Origin: Luscinia megarhynchos
Lineage: Eukaryota; Chordata; Aves; Passeriformes; Turdidae
Direction: 5' to 3'
Assembly: GCA_034336665.1 (NCBI GenBank)
Contig: JAPFBE010000003.1
Location: forward strand, 16,098,360-16,162,359
DNA: 64,000 bases
The position numbers and the translations under genes are program-made. A model generated the notes under the pieces. That model saw nothing but the letters and a program-made list of their open reading frames with translations, was not told the DNA's origin and made no database searches. Shown here piece by piece: positions 37,401-48,877 of this stretch (position 1 is its first letter; each line of letters starts with the position of its first letter).

Positions 37401-38614
37401 TGGGTCCATGCAGAGAGCTGGGAAAAGCTCAGCATGCTGCAAACAATTACAGGGAGGTGGAGGAGAGACAAGCACTGCTGGGCTCTGTAGCAGTCAGCAA
37501 GCAGATGGCTCTCTCAGCTTGCTTCAGAACAGAGCTCCAAGGCACGAAGGAAGGCCAAAATCCATCCACTTTTCTGAGAGCTGGGCTCTGGAAACCCGGG
37601 CTTTATGCACTACTGTAGTATAAATCTTAGACTTGCTCACTTTCCCATTTCCACACCCCTAAGCAGGGCTGAGGCAGGTCCCTGCAGACCCCTGGTACAC
37701 AGAGCCCAGCTAACACATCCCATCTGCAGCAGTGAATCAGCAAAATCCATCAGTATTTCCCAGCAGGATTTTGGCACCTGCTCACAGAGTGAGTCGACAG
37801 CCGAACCTGTTATTCCCCACTGCAGTAATAATAAGCTTGCGTTTTCACAATGCTTTTCAGTGGAAAGTTTCCCAAAGCATTTCACAAACAGCATGAAGCA
37901 TAGAAAAAGGGATTGTTCCTGCCAAAACCTGAAGCACAGCCATTCTGTTCTGGAAAACAGCAACTGCTAAATAATGGAGAGAAACAACACAGAGCTTTTT
38001 AGGAAGCAGAAACAAATGGCTGGAGGAGTGTAGAAAGACACCCTGGAAACTTAGCTACTATTAATTAAAAAAAAAGCTGCAGATATGTAACTGTCTCTGC
38101 TTTAATTTTAATTTCAAAAGGCTTCCTTTTCTTATTTGTGTGCCAGTCATAACCAGGCTTCCTGTTTCTTTGGAAGACAATCAGCAATCCAATTTCTGCC
38201 TTTATTGAAAATAATCCCAATGTTAAAGAACATTTAGATCATTTAGATGTCCTCCAGTCAGCAGAACAGGCAGGGTCTGACAGAGGTGCAGAAGGGGGTT
38301 GCTGGGGTAATTTCAGAAGCCATAGCAATTATCTTTGAGTGCTCACAGAGTAACAGGGAAATCTCAAAGGCACAGCAGGGATTGGGTCCAGGTTAAGGTC
38401 TCTGATGGTAGGTCTCCACATCAGAGCTGGGTGCCTAAATTTCCATTAGTGAAGATCCAGCCAGTGGGGGTGGGGAGCAATGTGCCTCATTGTAAAGGAG
38501 ACAGCATAGGCAGCTCAGGTGAATTCCTCTCCAGATTATGTGTCACTGTCCGAGGGTCTCTTTGTGGCCGAGACCACTCAGATGGACATAAAAGGCTGGT
38601 TTGGGGTGCAGGGA
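34441..38614. other. Unique non-coding DNA
   Basis: No gene was recognised. Tandem GTTAGTGTG copies lie at 37221-37242. The stretch 37824-37895 (cccaaagcatttcacaaac and flanks) resembles the middle of some old amniote SINEs but is too short to name. The open frame 36014-36466 has no domain. Confidence 0.5.
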
Positions 38615-38619
38615 ATTCT
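38615..38619. repeat. Target-site duplication, left copy (ATTCT)
   Basis: ATTCT abuts the first base of the LTR; ATTGT abuts its other end at 39187-39191. Four of five bases agree, as expected for a 5-bp retroviral duplication that has picked up one change. Confidence 0.55.
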
Positions 38620-38671
38620 TGAAGCCGCTGAAGAGAAACCGCAGGAGACAGTCGTCCGGGCTCAAGGTCTG

Positions 38672-38677
38672 TTTATT
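38672..38677 (-). terminator. Polyadenylation signal of the LTR
   Basis: AATAAA on the - strand, about 52 bases before the LTR 3' end and about 95 bases after the TATA box. This placement marks the R/U5 part of the LTR. Confidence 0.65.
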
Positions 38678-38770
38678 GTTTGTTATCTATAAAGTGTTCT
38701 TGCTCGTGAGCAGCCGTCTGGTCACCACCGTGTCCAGGATGAAAGTCTGCCCACGAAAGGCTGGGCTTAT

Positions 38771-38778
38771 CTTTTATA
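38771..38778 (-). promoter_or_regulatory. TATA box of the LTR
   Basis: TATAAAAG on the - strand, inside the LTR and upstream of its polyadenylation signal, as in a retroviral U3 promoter. Whether it is still active cannot be judged. Confidence 0.65.
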
Positions 38779-39186
38779 CTCTAAACTATGTATTCTATGT
38801 TTACAATAATTTTCCAATACTACAAAGTTTTATTACTATGTCTAGTTTTGTCCCCCAACCAATCTGTGATTCCCAGCATCCCACACCAACATGGAGAGCA
38901 AGAAGAAGAAGAAGAAAAAAGACGCCACACCCCAAATTCTCCATCTTGGTTTTGTGACTGATAACATAAACAATCCTAAAAACCACCTTTTCTACATGTT
39001 AAATATCTAATTCAAACCCTAGTTTCTCTCAAAGGTTGCATTTCTTCTCTGCAAGGAGGCAGATGCTCCCAAGGAGCTGAATCCAGCTCCCGGACCCCCC
39101 TGGCCTCGCTTGGGGGTCTCACAGTGGTTTGACAGGGGGGTTCTCGCACTCATAGAAGGTCCAGAGGGACTCCCTGGACCCCCACA

Positions 39187-39191
39187 ATTGT
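39187..39191. repeat. Target-site duplication, right copy (ATTGT)
   Basis: Partner of ATTCT at 38615-38619, with one mismatch. Confidence 0.55.
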
Positions 39192-40317
39192 GCACTAGAG
39201 TTTAAGCTTGGGTACCTTGTGCCAGTTTGGGCTCCCTGGGATGTCCAGAGTGTTCAGATGAGGCTGACATAGGAAACTAAGTTCCCTACGGAATAGGGAT
39301 ATGGATGAGACACAGTGGAACAGAAATTATTGAAAATACTGCTGGGTTTGCAAGCTGTGCCTTCAAATCTAGTAGAAAGCATTCAATCAGCCTATCACTA
39401 CATATTTTCCAGTGAATTTAATTTCAATAGTATCTCACTGCACCCTTGTAGGGATTGTTGATTTTTTTTCTTTTTTTTTAGGAAGAAATGTTAAACCTGG
39501 ATCTGTAACACTGCAGGAAGAGCCATGTGAGAACACATATTGAATGCAGTTTTGCATTTCCTAGAGATTATCAGATTATGGTTATCAAATCATGGGTTAT
39601 GATTTAATTACTTTTCATTATATGACCTGCAGAGTTCTCCAACCTGAGAAACCTACTCCTTCAAAGACTCAACAAAAACAAGTTGCTAAAAAATAGTATC
39701 CTCTGTAAGCATTTCTATAAGCCCTTCTGGAAGGAATCCCTTGCATATCCCCTGTGCTACAAAAAGAACAAGTTTTACTGTTCAAGAAAAAAACAGCATT
39801 ATTTTTCTGAAATAAAATTCCAAGTTCCATTCAGAGGCAGGAGCTCTATACTGAAATGCAGAAGGGGGTTTCCATACTTTTGTTTACATTTTTCTTATTT
39901 CAACAAGACCTCGCCTTTAATACTGCACTAGATAAAGTACCTGGGAAAAGCTGTTTAATTACTGACAAAATGTCAAAGTACATTTCTGCAAAACAAAGAG
40001 ATTTACAATGAAATGTGTTCTAGCTTTTATTTAAAATTCTTTATTAACATGTTCAAATATTTAAACTAATCCCAGGAAAGAAGGGGAACAGAGATTAGAT
40101 ACCAAATTAATTGATTGGCTTAAACCAAAGACTACACTGAAAAAAAATCCCCATCACATGCTGCTTTGTATGTCTGCTTTGCTTGTGTAAATAATTGCAG
40201 ATGCAAGTAATTGGCCTAAAACACTACCAACCAATAGCAACAGTGAGAGAGCAGGATGCCTTAGAGATACTGGTTTGAGATGACATCTCTTTTGCAAAAT
40301 GCCTGATTTTCATCTTG
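39192..40317. other. Unique AT-rich DNA
   Basis: No gene or recognised transposon. T-rich tracts lie near 39462-39480. Confidence 0.55.
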
Positions 40318-40885
40318 TAGAATCATACAAAGGTAGGCTTAGCTTAAACCTTAGGAGGTCAGCTAATTTTAATCCATCCTCCTGTCCTCAGGCTGGAGTG
40401 AATATCCATTACTGAGAGATATGTGTCTTGTGTAGCCCTGAACCACTCCACAGTCAGTCTCAGTAGCCCCTGCCAATTCTTAACAATCATTACATTTAAC
40501 CTAAATCTCTCATGTTACAACTTAAGCTGATAATTTCTTGTCTTGCCTTTGGTCATGATGAAGAAATGAGCAACATCCTACTTACAGCAAGTTCATACAC
40601 ATTTTAAGACATTCAAGATTCCTGTCTTTTCTTCAGTATTCATTTTCAGGAAACAAATTACTCAGTCCTTCCCTTCTTCCCTTTCAGCCATCCATCTCTC
40701 TACCCACCCACCCGTGCTGAATTTCCCAGATGTCTCACAGCTTCCTTTTTTTTTGCTCTTTGTTTTCTGTGTAATGTATCTATCTTTCTTTACCTGAATA
40801 TCCCAGGCCTGGAAACAGCTGAGGTCTTGCCACAGTCAGGTAGAAAGCTATAATGGTCTCTTCTGTCATGTGTTAACAAGACACA
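40318..40885 (-). mobile_element. Ancient CR1 LINE 3' fragment
   Basis: The + strand shows inverted landmarks of an old amniote CR1 in the right order over more than 550 bases: TAGAATCATACAAAGGTAGG at 40318, AGGAGGTCAGCTAATTTTAATCC, TCCTGTCCTCAGGCTGGA, 'CATTTAACCTAAATCTCTCATG' near 40493, 'TTTCTTGTCTTGCC' (the position of the 'CTCTCGTCCTGTC' motif), 'CTGTCTTTTCTTCAG' and 'AAATTACTCAGTCCTTCCC' near 40623-40675. It ends with CAGCTGAGGTCTTGCCACAG near 40819. Divergence is high. It belongs to the same old group as the + strand fragment at 2.7-3.6 kb, not to the younger avian copies. Confidence 0.75.
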
Positions 40886-43800
40886 GGATAGAGATTGTTG
40901 CAGCTAAGGAGCATCACTTGCTAATGCTTAGATCACTTATCAATAATTCAATTTGTTTTCATTTGATATAGAAACTGCAGGTTTCTCCTTCAGGTGTGAT
41001 ATCTTTCATTGTCTTTGTTCAGTGATATCTATTGATTTAAGGTAAGTTTGTTAACCAGATATGTATCTCCTTTTCAAGGGCACCATTTAGCTCATGTCTC
41101 CCTAGTATTCTTGTAAGTGTAGCATGTAAAAATACAGGAAAAACTATAAATTTGGCATCTACTACAGCTATTGTGCATTTGCTTTGCCAGCCACCCTGCC
41201 AAAGAAAGTCATCAGGTGGCTTTCAAGCAGTTCATTCTGAAGAGAGGTAGGATGGCTTGCCATTAATCTCCTACTTTTCCTCTATTGTAGCATCATGAAG
41301 TGCTCCAAAGGAAAACTATGTGTGTTGGCTTTAAGGGCACTCATGAACAATGGTGAAGAGCTGGGTTTGTTAAGCCTTTGTTCTCAAACAGCAAGGTTGA
41401 GGATCTTAATGCTGTTTTCCTACACCCAGGATAGACTCTGCCACGCTGAGGCTCTTGGCTGTTTTGGAGGAGAGGCTGACTGTTGTTTTCCTTCAGAGAC
41501 AGCCCATCATGCACTCCTAACTCCACGGTAACAGAAAGGTCAGGGCTGGGCAAGGACTGAGATCAGACATCTTCCCTGTCTGCTAGCTGGAAGAAACATG
41601 CACCTCCATCTTTTTTCTTTCCATTCAGTGTATATCTGGTTGAACAGCCTGATTCCTGCTGTGTGGCTGAAGGTGCCCACTTGGCATCTAGATGCCTGAG
41701 GTACTTTATAGTACTACAGAACTCTGAATAACACAAACACTTGTTTGACAATCTTGTGATGCCCACTTCAAGTGCCTTGAAGAAATTAATTCTGTAAATA
41801 AAAAAGTGTAAAAAAACTTAATTCAGAAGCATGGGAATGCAATGATGCTTTGGCAAAGAAGCACACAAACACATCTGGTAAAAACAAAGTCCTAGGCAAG
41901 ATTAATACTTGCACACTGTGTACTTATTGTAATTTCAAATAGTTTACAATGTTTTGACTCAGGTGGATTTTTGCAAAAGATAGGGCTTTAAAAAGTGATT
42001 CCTGAGTAGACTTTCTGAGCAGAAGGAAGGGTTATCCATGTCTCTTTATGCTGAGTTTTGAAGCCTTGGACCTTGTAAGAATATCAAAATTTGGGTGTGT
42101 GTGTATTTGAGATGGTAGCTATAATGAATATCAGGAAGCAGCTTTACATCTTTTGGGAGGGGTGGAAATGATAAAATGAGTCTTCAGCTCAAGTGTCTAA
42201 GGAAAAGTGTAATTCCTTTATCACCTTCTCAAGGTTAGTGTAATCTTCAGCTTAACCCATTAAATTTCAAATGACATCTTCTTTGGTTTAGATTTTAAAA
42301 TCCACTCTCTGAGGAAAACATTTGCCAAGTACTCAAAACCAGAGGCAAGCACTGAAGTATAGTTTTGTATTGCAGTCTTCTAGGACTCAAATCTGTTTTC
42401 TATTAAATTAAAGCAAGAATTGAATCCTGATCATACAAAATAAAGGACTGTGATTTGTGGGCTTTTGTGTTGTCAAGCAGCTTGGCTTCAGCAGGCTCAA
42501 GGGCAATGTTTGCTTGCACTGTGGTAGTGAGGCATTAGATGGAAGAGCTGTGGTCTTGCCCACCCAGCCCATTAGACAGGAGATGTATATTTCAAATGAA
42601 CTTTCCTATCACCTGCCTTCTTCCCCTCCCCTGAAGTAGATAGCCATTTAAGCATAAAAAATAATGGAAGGGAGAGAGAAACATTATGATTTAACCCCTG
42701 GAGGCACTTATCTTCCCATATGGTATAGAGTGCCTTGCCAGTCACTTAGACTAAATACCCACTAAAACCAGGTCATCTGAATCCTACTCTTTGTGCTTTC
42801 TTTTGCATTTCCAATTAAAAACCTGGTGGGATTCCACAGCCTGATAAATTTTAACAGATCCTTTCCACTGAGTCCATCGGCTCAAGTCAGACCAACCCAT
42901 TCATTCAGCTCACATTGAGCTGGAGCCACCAGACAGTTGTTCTTTGTAGAGCAGCTAGTGGGGTTTTGATTGTACCTCCTAAGTGCTAGAGGTGATTTAC
43001 CTCTCCAGAGAACCTGCAGAAGCAAAGACATGATAGTGTGGGTGGTGCCTGGGATATGAGAGCCCAAAGTTCAGGGTCTCGCTTCGCTTGATTCAAACAA
43101 GGGGCTTGAAACAAAGGATGCATCTATGCTGTGTGTGGAGAGCCCCCTCCTAACAGGATCTGCCTCTGCCAGAAAGGGCAGGTTTCACAGCTGTGTCAAT
43201 AGAAAGCTGCACCCAAACTGCTGGCCCTGCTGGGCAGCAGGGCTTGCCAAGGTAGGCACATCAAACGAGCTCGTGTTTGAGAGAAAGGCGTGCCCACGGC
43301 GGCGTTTCAGACTGACATGGTCTAACAGGCAGCAGGAAGCTCCAATCTTATCTAAACATTAGGGTTTGTTATCAGCTGAGATTCCATAGGGACAGTAGGA
43401 TCCCAAAAGAGCACAGGTCACCCACAGATGTGTTGCCACATCTTCCAGTTTCACGTGGATGAAACTTCTTTATATACCCATGGTTAGGCAGCCGTGCCAA
43501 GCCCTGATTGATTGCAAATGGTACCTTAACTATCCAGCTCCCTTAGACCTGTGTGACAATTTCAAACAAATCACACCCACTGTCTCCATAAGTACTTTGG
43601 ATTAGCTCCTTTAGGCTGCCTTTGGCACACTCTATAGCTCACTCCATCATATCAGCTGAAAATAATCTCAGTCGCCCAGGCCATTGCCCTGAACAGGCCT
43701 TTGGCTGTTCTGGAGCCCCTCCACATTTTGGGCAGAAATTCCACCTCAGAAGTGGCAGGTTTCACCTCTAGAACTTTTGTTTCAGCAAAGCAACACGTTG

Positions 43801-44687
43801 AAAAACTACCATCTGGATTTCCCTGAAGATCTGTATGAATGGCATTGATTTTTCAGACATTACTGCTCATGCTGAGATTGCTGTCAGGACCAGACCTCCA
43901 TCCCTCAATTCCCTTCACCATGTCGTTTGGAAGGACACAGGAGCTGGCTACAGGCCCAGGGTTTGGTATTTTCAGCAGCCCCTTGGCATCTCCTGTGGGG
44001 TAGGGGTATGGTGGGGAGAGAAGGCAGAGACACTGGCTGCTTCAGGGACAGGGGCCTCCTGGAGAACTGGGAGGGGGGATTGGGCAGAGCACACAGCCAA
44101 GGGATGTGTTTGAATGAGAGCTGCTCAGAAGGAGTGATGCTCATACTGCCACCCTTACTAAAACACCCAAGGAGCTTGCATTGTCCTTTTGGCTGTAACC
44201 TGACTGTTAATGTTGTTGTCTGCTAATGTACTGTATCTTTTTAATCTTACAGATGGCTAGATATGTAAAGCTGCTTCTTGAGCTGCTCCTGGATGAATAG
44301 GTTGGTAAGTGGTTACTTCCTTAGCACTTTACATTCCTTGGAAACCAATTATTTTTATTTCAGACGCTGTGAATCCTAGAAAGCCTGTCCTTAGCTCAGA
44401 AATGTAGCGAAAGTACTTTAAATTAGGAGCATGATCTAATTGATTAGTTTTACAAAAATATGAGTTCCAAATTGAAGCAGGGTTTCATTGCCTTGACTGC
44501 TTTAAAGCATGAGTGTTTCCTTTTTAACATTGCTTCTCAATAAATATTCTTTTTAATGAATTCCACTGATGTCTTGTGCATTGCTAAAATTTTATCCAAC
44601 TATGCTGAGACATTTTTGCTTTTCTCCTTGAGAGGTTTACATGATATTCAAGATACTTGATCATCCAGAAGGGTGATTTGGAAGGCC
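40886..44687. other. Unique non-coding DNA
   Basis: No gene or transposon was recognised. A 52-bp interval bounded by strong splice signals at 44253-44304 is described as a finding. Open frames are chance-sized. Confidence 0.5.
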
Positions 44688-44856
44688 TGATCTAATGGGC
44701 AGGGCATGAGCCTGGGACAGTAAAAACCCAGGTGCTAATCTCCATTCTGTGACCTTGGGTAAATCATTTCATCTTCCTGCATTTCTCTCCTACCTTTTAT
44801 CTTTCTTTAACACTCTTAATTAAGCCAGAGTGCTACAGATAATACTGATAATAACC
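44688..44856 (+). mobile_element. MIR / CORE-SINE copy
   Basis: The sequence follows a MIR element. 'TGATCTAATGGGCAGGGCATGAGCCTGGGA' occupies the position of the tRNA-like A-box region (TGGTCTAGTGG..AGAGCATGGGCCTGGGA). ACCCAGGTGCTAATCTC sits at the B-box-like 'ACCTGGGTTCTAATCC', and 'CTGTGACCTTGGGTAAATCA' at the hallmark 'TGTGTGACCTTGGGCAAGTCA' of the core. 'GATAATACTGATAATAACC' near 44838 fits the 'GGATAATAATACTGACC' tail. There is a less clear stretch of about 60 bases before the tail. MIRs are shared by amniotes, so this copy is very old. Confidence 0.75.
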
Positions 44857-46300
44857 AATTCTTCCCTTTCATGAATTAGACATGCTCCTCTTAAAGTGCC
44901 ATAGAGGTTGGACTGTGGTGAATGTGTGCAGTTATTTTTAGTGGAGACAGTGGTTGTTGCACACAACCTCTCTGGATTCACATGAGCATCTGGATTAATT
45001 ATATCCTGTCTTCAGTAATCCTCTGGAGAATGAAAATAATGAAGGGTAAATACCTTTTATTAATACAATTATGGAGTGTAATACGAAAAAAGCTGAATGC
45101 ATCATACATTTCACTAACTTCTTAATGGAGGACACAACCATGTCCTTAGACATAATCCATGCTGGGTTTCAGCCTTCTGGCAGGGAGGCAGAGCTGCCAG
45201 CCTTCCCTTACCACCAGCAGGAGACACAACCTGGTAGTAAACAATGAGATACTGAGAATGTGCTCTGGGAACTTCAGCTGTGTGCCAAGAGAAGTTGTCT
45301 CTCTCCTGCTCCAATGCTGCAGATGATAAGAGGATTGGTGTCCATGAAGTCTCCAGGAGCAGCTAAAGCAGGTTGCCTATTTTGGAGGAAAGGAGGCAAC
45401 TGCCAAGATGCTGAGCCACTATTCAGTGGCCAAGGATGTGTCTGTGAAAGTCACTCAGCCATGATTAGGAAAGTAAAACTTTCAACAGAAAATAATATCC
45501 TACTTAAGCACTCTTAGCACCTAAAGCAGTGACATCGTTGTATTGGGAAAAAAAGAAACAGCTGGAGAAATCTAACCTGTAAAAGCCATCTGGATGCACA
45601 CAGTGGAAAATGGATCATGACAGTCTGAGTGTGAGAGGATGTGGTGAAAGGTGTATCTGTGTTCAAGCAGATAAAGCAGATGAAATGTCAAAAATCCAGA
45701 GCCCTCCTAAGGCAGCACCAGTGTGCTTAGTTGAAGATCACAGCAGAGGGGCACTCAAGAGCCCCCCAGCAATGTCAGTGCCACCTCCTGCAGCACCACG
45801 CCATGAATGGTCAGGGTGGTCTCTCCCTACTGCCAGCTCTCAGACCAACAACACACAATGCATGGTTGTTACTTGGGAATAGATGTAGAAACACTTTAAG
45901 GAGCCGCTTATGTAGAGCATTATTATGCAGGAAAGAACTGGAAAAAACGAGTCCATGTTTTTATAAAAGGCTCTGGAGCAGAGGGACAGTACTGCCCCCT
46001 GTCCAGGGGCACTGCCCTGCTTTCATTCATGGAATACAATTCACTGCACACTAGGATGTATGGCTTACAGTACTTTTAGGACTGGCTGGAATTTCACCCT
46101 CAAATGAATCCTTTAGGCATAATAAGTTTTTCAGATTACAAAATCAGCTCTGTCTGCTTCTCATCCTTCTGGTAAAAAGAGAAAAATTAATGTATTTTGC
46201 AATTGGTGAGGAGCGTCTTTCTTTCTGCCTCTCAGCTCACTTATTGCTAGAGCTTAAAGCCCTGCAAGGTGAGAAATACACACTTACTATCTAGAGGGGC
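44857..46300. other. Unique non-coding DNA
   Basis: No gene or transposon was recognised. Open frames here do not exceed about 107 codons and lack motifs. Confidence 0.5.
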
Positions 46301-46376
46301 AATTGAACAAGAGGGTTAGGCTAGACAAACTCAGAGGTGCTGTGAAACCTCAGCTGTCCCATGATACTGTGAAGAA
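46301..46376 (+). mobile_element. CR1 LINE 3' tail
   Basis: GAGGGTTAGGCTAGACAAAC, then TCAGAGGTGC, then AACCTCAGCTGTCCCATGAT and ACTGTGA. This is the last 75 bases of avian CR1 ('GGGTTGGACTAGATGACC...GAGGTCCCTTCCAACCTCA..TTCTATGATTCTGTGA'). It is strongly 5'-truncated. Confidence 0.75.
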
Positions 46377-48060
46377 GTGCACTCTCTTGCTGTCAAATAA
46401 ATCCAACAGCTTTGCTATCCAAATACTGCTATTCTTACATCAGCAAAGAACATCAGAAATCTAGTCCAGTCATCTCTAGGGAAAATGTGGTGTATCTCAA
46501 CCATGGAACCTGTTGTGCTGTCTTTGTTTTTTGGCTTCCTATTAGCTGAGCAGGAATTAAGGGAAAAGGAATGAGCTTCAAACCAGATTGGTCTTAAATT
46601 CTTTATAAGAGAATTACAGAGACCTTCAAAGTTATGCAGACTGTCAAGCTCCAGCCATTGCAATGCATGCAAATATTTTATACCCTGAGTACTGCATGTA
46701 GCAATAGGACTTCTGGCTTTTATTTTTTAAGAAGCACATGCTCCCCCATCTCTGCATTGTTATAAACCCTCCATGTCCATGTAATTTTTATTTTCCGCTC
46801 AATTAAGTAAAACGTATTCCCCAGCAAAATATTCAGAGTGTTTGTCCTGATAACTCCTTACAGAGGCAATCACAGCCGTCTGAGATGGGGAGGAGGGGTG
46901 TGCATGCAGAGCCTCATGTCCCTCTGCAGCAGACAGGGCTGCCTGGTGCTGCTCCTCAGCTGTCTGCTTCCCAGCCCACGTCTGGGCATCCAGCCCCTTC
47001 CAGCCATCCCTGCTGGTCGCTGTAGCTGTTCAACATGAAATTTCCAGGTATCTCACTCTCTAAATGCCTGAGGTTGACATGACCCTCAGGGGCAAGTCCC
47101 TTCCCTGCTGGGAAGGTAATGCATGTTCACACACTATCATTTTCTTCCTTTGCCTGTGCTGCTATCCTCATCAAACACATAAGCACACACACACACACAT
47201 ATGTGAAACTTTTAAAAGCAAAGTCAAGAATGGGCCTGCATTTGTACCAAAGAACATCAAATACCTCTGGTTTTAAAAACTATCAAAATTATTATTAAAC
47301 TGAACAGCATATGCATCAAGGAACAAGTAAGTAGCCAAATAATCCTAATTCTTAACATGCTGAGAGACAATCATCTCTGATTTTGTGTACAGATTGCTGA
47401 AAATACACACCACAAAACTCTAGGTCTGTTTTTGTTTACATATATACATTAATATATATGTGTAGTCTACAGTATTAAATGTAGTGCTTCGTAGTCGTGC
47501 CGACCTTTGTATTTTTCATGTAAATACTATAATTTTTTATGGACCCCTGAGATCTGTACATAGGAGAGCAGAGCTGGCAATAGCAGCAGACAAGGAGCAG
47601 GAGAAAGTAGTACCTGCCTCCTGGGGGATGAGTGTGAGGCTTTAAGCCACTGTCTGGCCCCATAAACAAATGCCACGGGTCCATGGTTCCTTGTAATGTT
47701 TCTGAATTCTCCAACAACCTCCACCTTTTTGATCAGAACAACCAGAGCACAGCAAACTGCACATACAGCTTCAATGAGGCTGTGTCTGAAACATCTTTCA
47801 GAGTCAAGGCAGCAGTGGCAGGGAGAACAGATCCAAAATGACAGAGGAGATAAAGAAAAGGAATCTGAACGGTAGAGGTTCAAAACAGACTCAGGTTCAA
47901 ACCCTTGTCCTCCCTATGAATGAGGTGTCAGGTCTGCAGTCATCTGCCCCTGTGCCTGAGGCCAAATGCACCTCCTGTCTTCATTGCTAACCCCCACAAA
48001 GACATTTTGGCCAAGTCCTGTGGTGACAAAGCCCTGCTGCACTGGAGCTATAGAGTGTAA
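46377..48060. other. Unique non-coding DNA with a short (CA)n
   Basis: A (CA)8 microsatellite lies at 47184-47199. No gene or transposon was recognised in the rest. Confidence 0.5.
47184..47199 (+). repeat. (CA)8 microsatellite
   Basis: Eight CA units, followed by TATGTG. Confidence 0.85.
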
Positions 48061-48873
48061 GAGGGCTATGCCCAGAGGTCCAGGTTCTTGGACCCCCATG
48101 TTGTAAAGGCCTTCTACCACTATGCTGCAGGACATAGACACAAGAGGAGCAGAATCACCCTGTGTCCAAGAGAAGGCTGGTCTGTGCATTGCAGCAGTAC
48201 CTGGGGTCTCCCATTGCTTGTAAGAAAGCCCTGTGCAGGTACACAGCTGGTGCCTGCAGGAAAGGCTCTGGACTCTCTGATGACCATTTCTTACCCAGGT
48301 TTGCCTAACAGAAGAAAGACCAAAACCTCTCTTTTCTCTTTTCTAGCTCAGCATCAACTGAGCTGTGCTCACTCCACCTCCAAACCTTGGCCTCCTATGC
48401 TGTTTAAGACCCCATGTGCTCACATTCTCTGTTTCCAGGCTTCCTTCTATGACTCCAGGCTCACAAATGATTTGTCTGACAAGAAAATACAAAAAGGCAT
48501 TTCTGACATCATCCTATGGGCAGTGTTGGGGCACCAGAGAGGGCCTGACATGAGGCCTGTCCATAACTTGGTGTTCCTGGTGTTCCTCAATCACCCTTTC
48601 AGGTTCAGGGGATCAGTGTGCTTGTGGTGGTTCCTGAGTGGCACATGCCATCTCATGGGGGAATTCACAGCCCACAGTGGACAAATGGAGTCATCCTTGT
48701 TCATGCTTGCATCTGTGCCTCTTTGCAATCCCACTATAGCACTCTCCCACAGGTACTCCAACAGCTTAACACCACAGGCTGATCATCACAAGGCACAACA
48801 CCCTTCACAACTCATACAGGAGCATCACCTTGCATCAGACCCATATCTTAGCAGAGAAGCTGAGAGACAATAA
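48061..48873 (+). other. Orphan open frame, 270 codons stop-to-stop
   Basis: The frame is open from 48061 to the double stop TAA TAA at 48871-48876, then stays open again in the same frame to about 49086. The first ATG in frame is about 65 codons in; the upstream 'start' is TTG. Strong acceptor-like sites lie within it: a CTAAC branch-point-like motif at 48305-48309, a T/C tract and AG at 48345-48346, and a second tract ending CAG at 48438-48440. AATAAA overlaps the stop region (48872-48877) and is followed by GT-rich sequence. The layout could be a terminal exon. The protein has no domain, signal peptide or family likeness that I recognise, and it is His- and Cys-rich. A frame this long is uncommon but not impossible by chance in 64 kb. 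Confidence 0.2.
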
Positions 48874-48877
48874 TAAA
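48872..48877 (+). terminator. Possible polyadenylation signal
   Basis: AATAAA overlapping the end of the orphan open frame, followed within 25 bases by GT-rich TTGTGTTGGATGCGTGTGTC. The GT-rich element is closer than usual to the signal, so activity is doubtful. Confidence 0.25.

Larger units (their letters stand above)
38620..39186 (-). mobile_element. Solo LTR of an endogenous retrovirus
   Basis: Read on the - strand the element begins TGTGGGGGTCC at 39186 and ends GGCTTCA at 38620, giving TG...CA termini over 567 bases. A TATAAAAG box lies at 38778-38771, and an AATAAA signal at 38677-38672 about 95 bases downstream of it. This is the expected U3-R-U5 order with a short U5. Imperfect 5-bp duplications flank it. 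No second LTR, primer-binding site, polypurine tract or gag/pol/env sequence is present beside it, so this is a solo LTR left by recombination between two LTRs. A 5-bp duplication fits ERVL- or ERV1-like classes; the exact family would need a repeat-library match. An AAG-rich microsatellite-like stretch (38898-38922) lies inside it. Confidence 0.85.

Noticed and set aside
37824..37895. Old SINE-like 'cccaaagcatttcacaaac' stretch
   Set aside because: Too short to place in any family with confidence.
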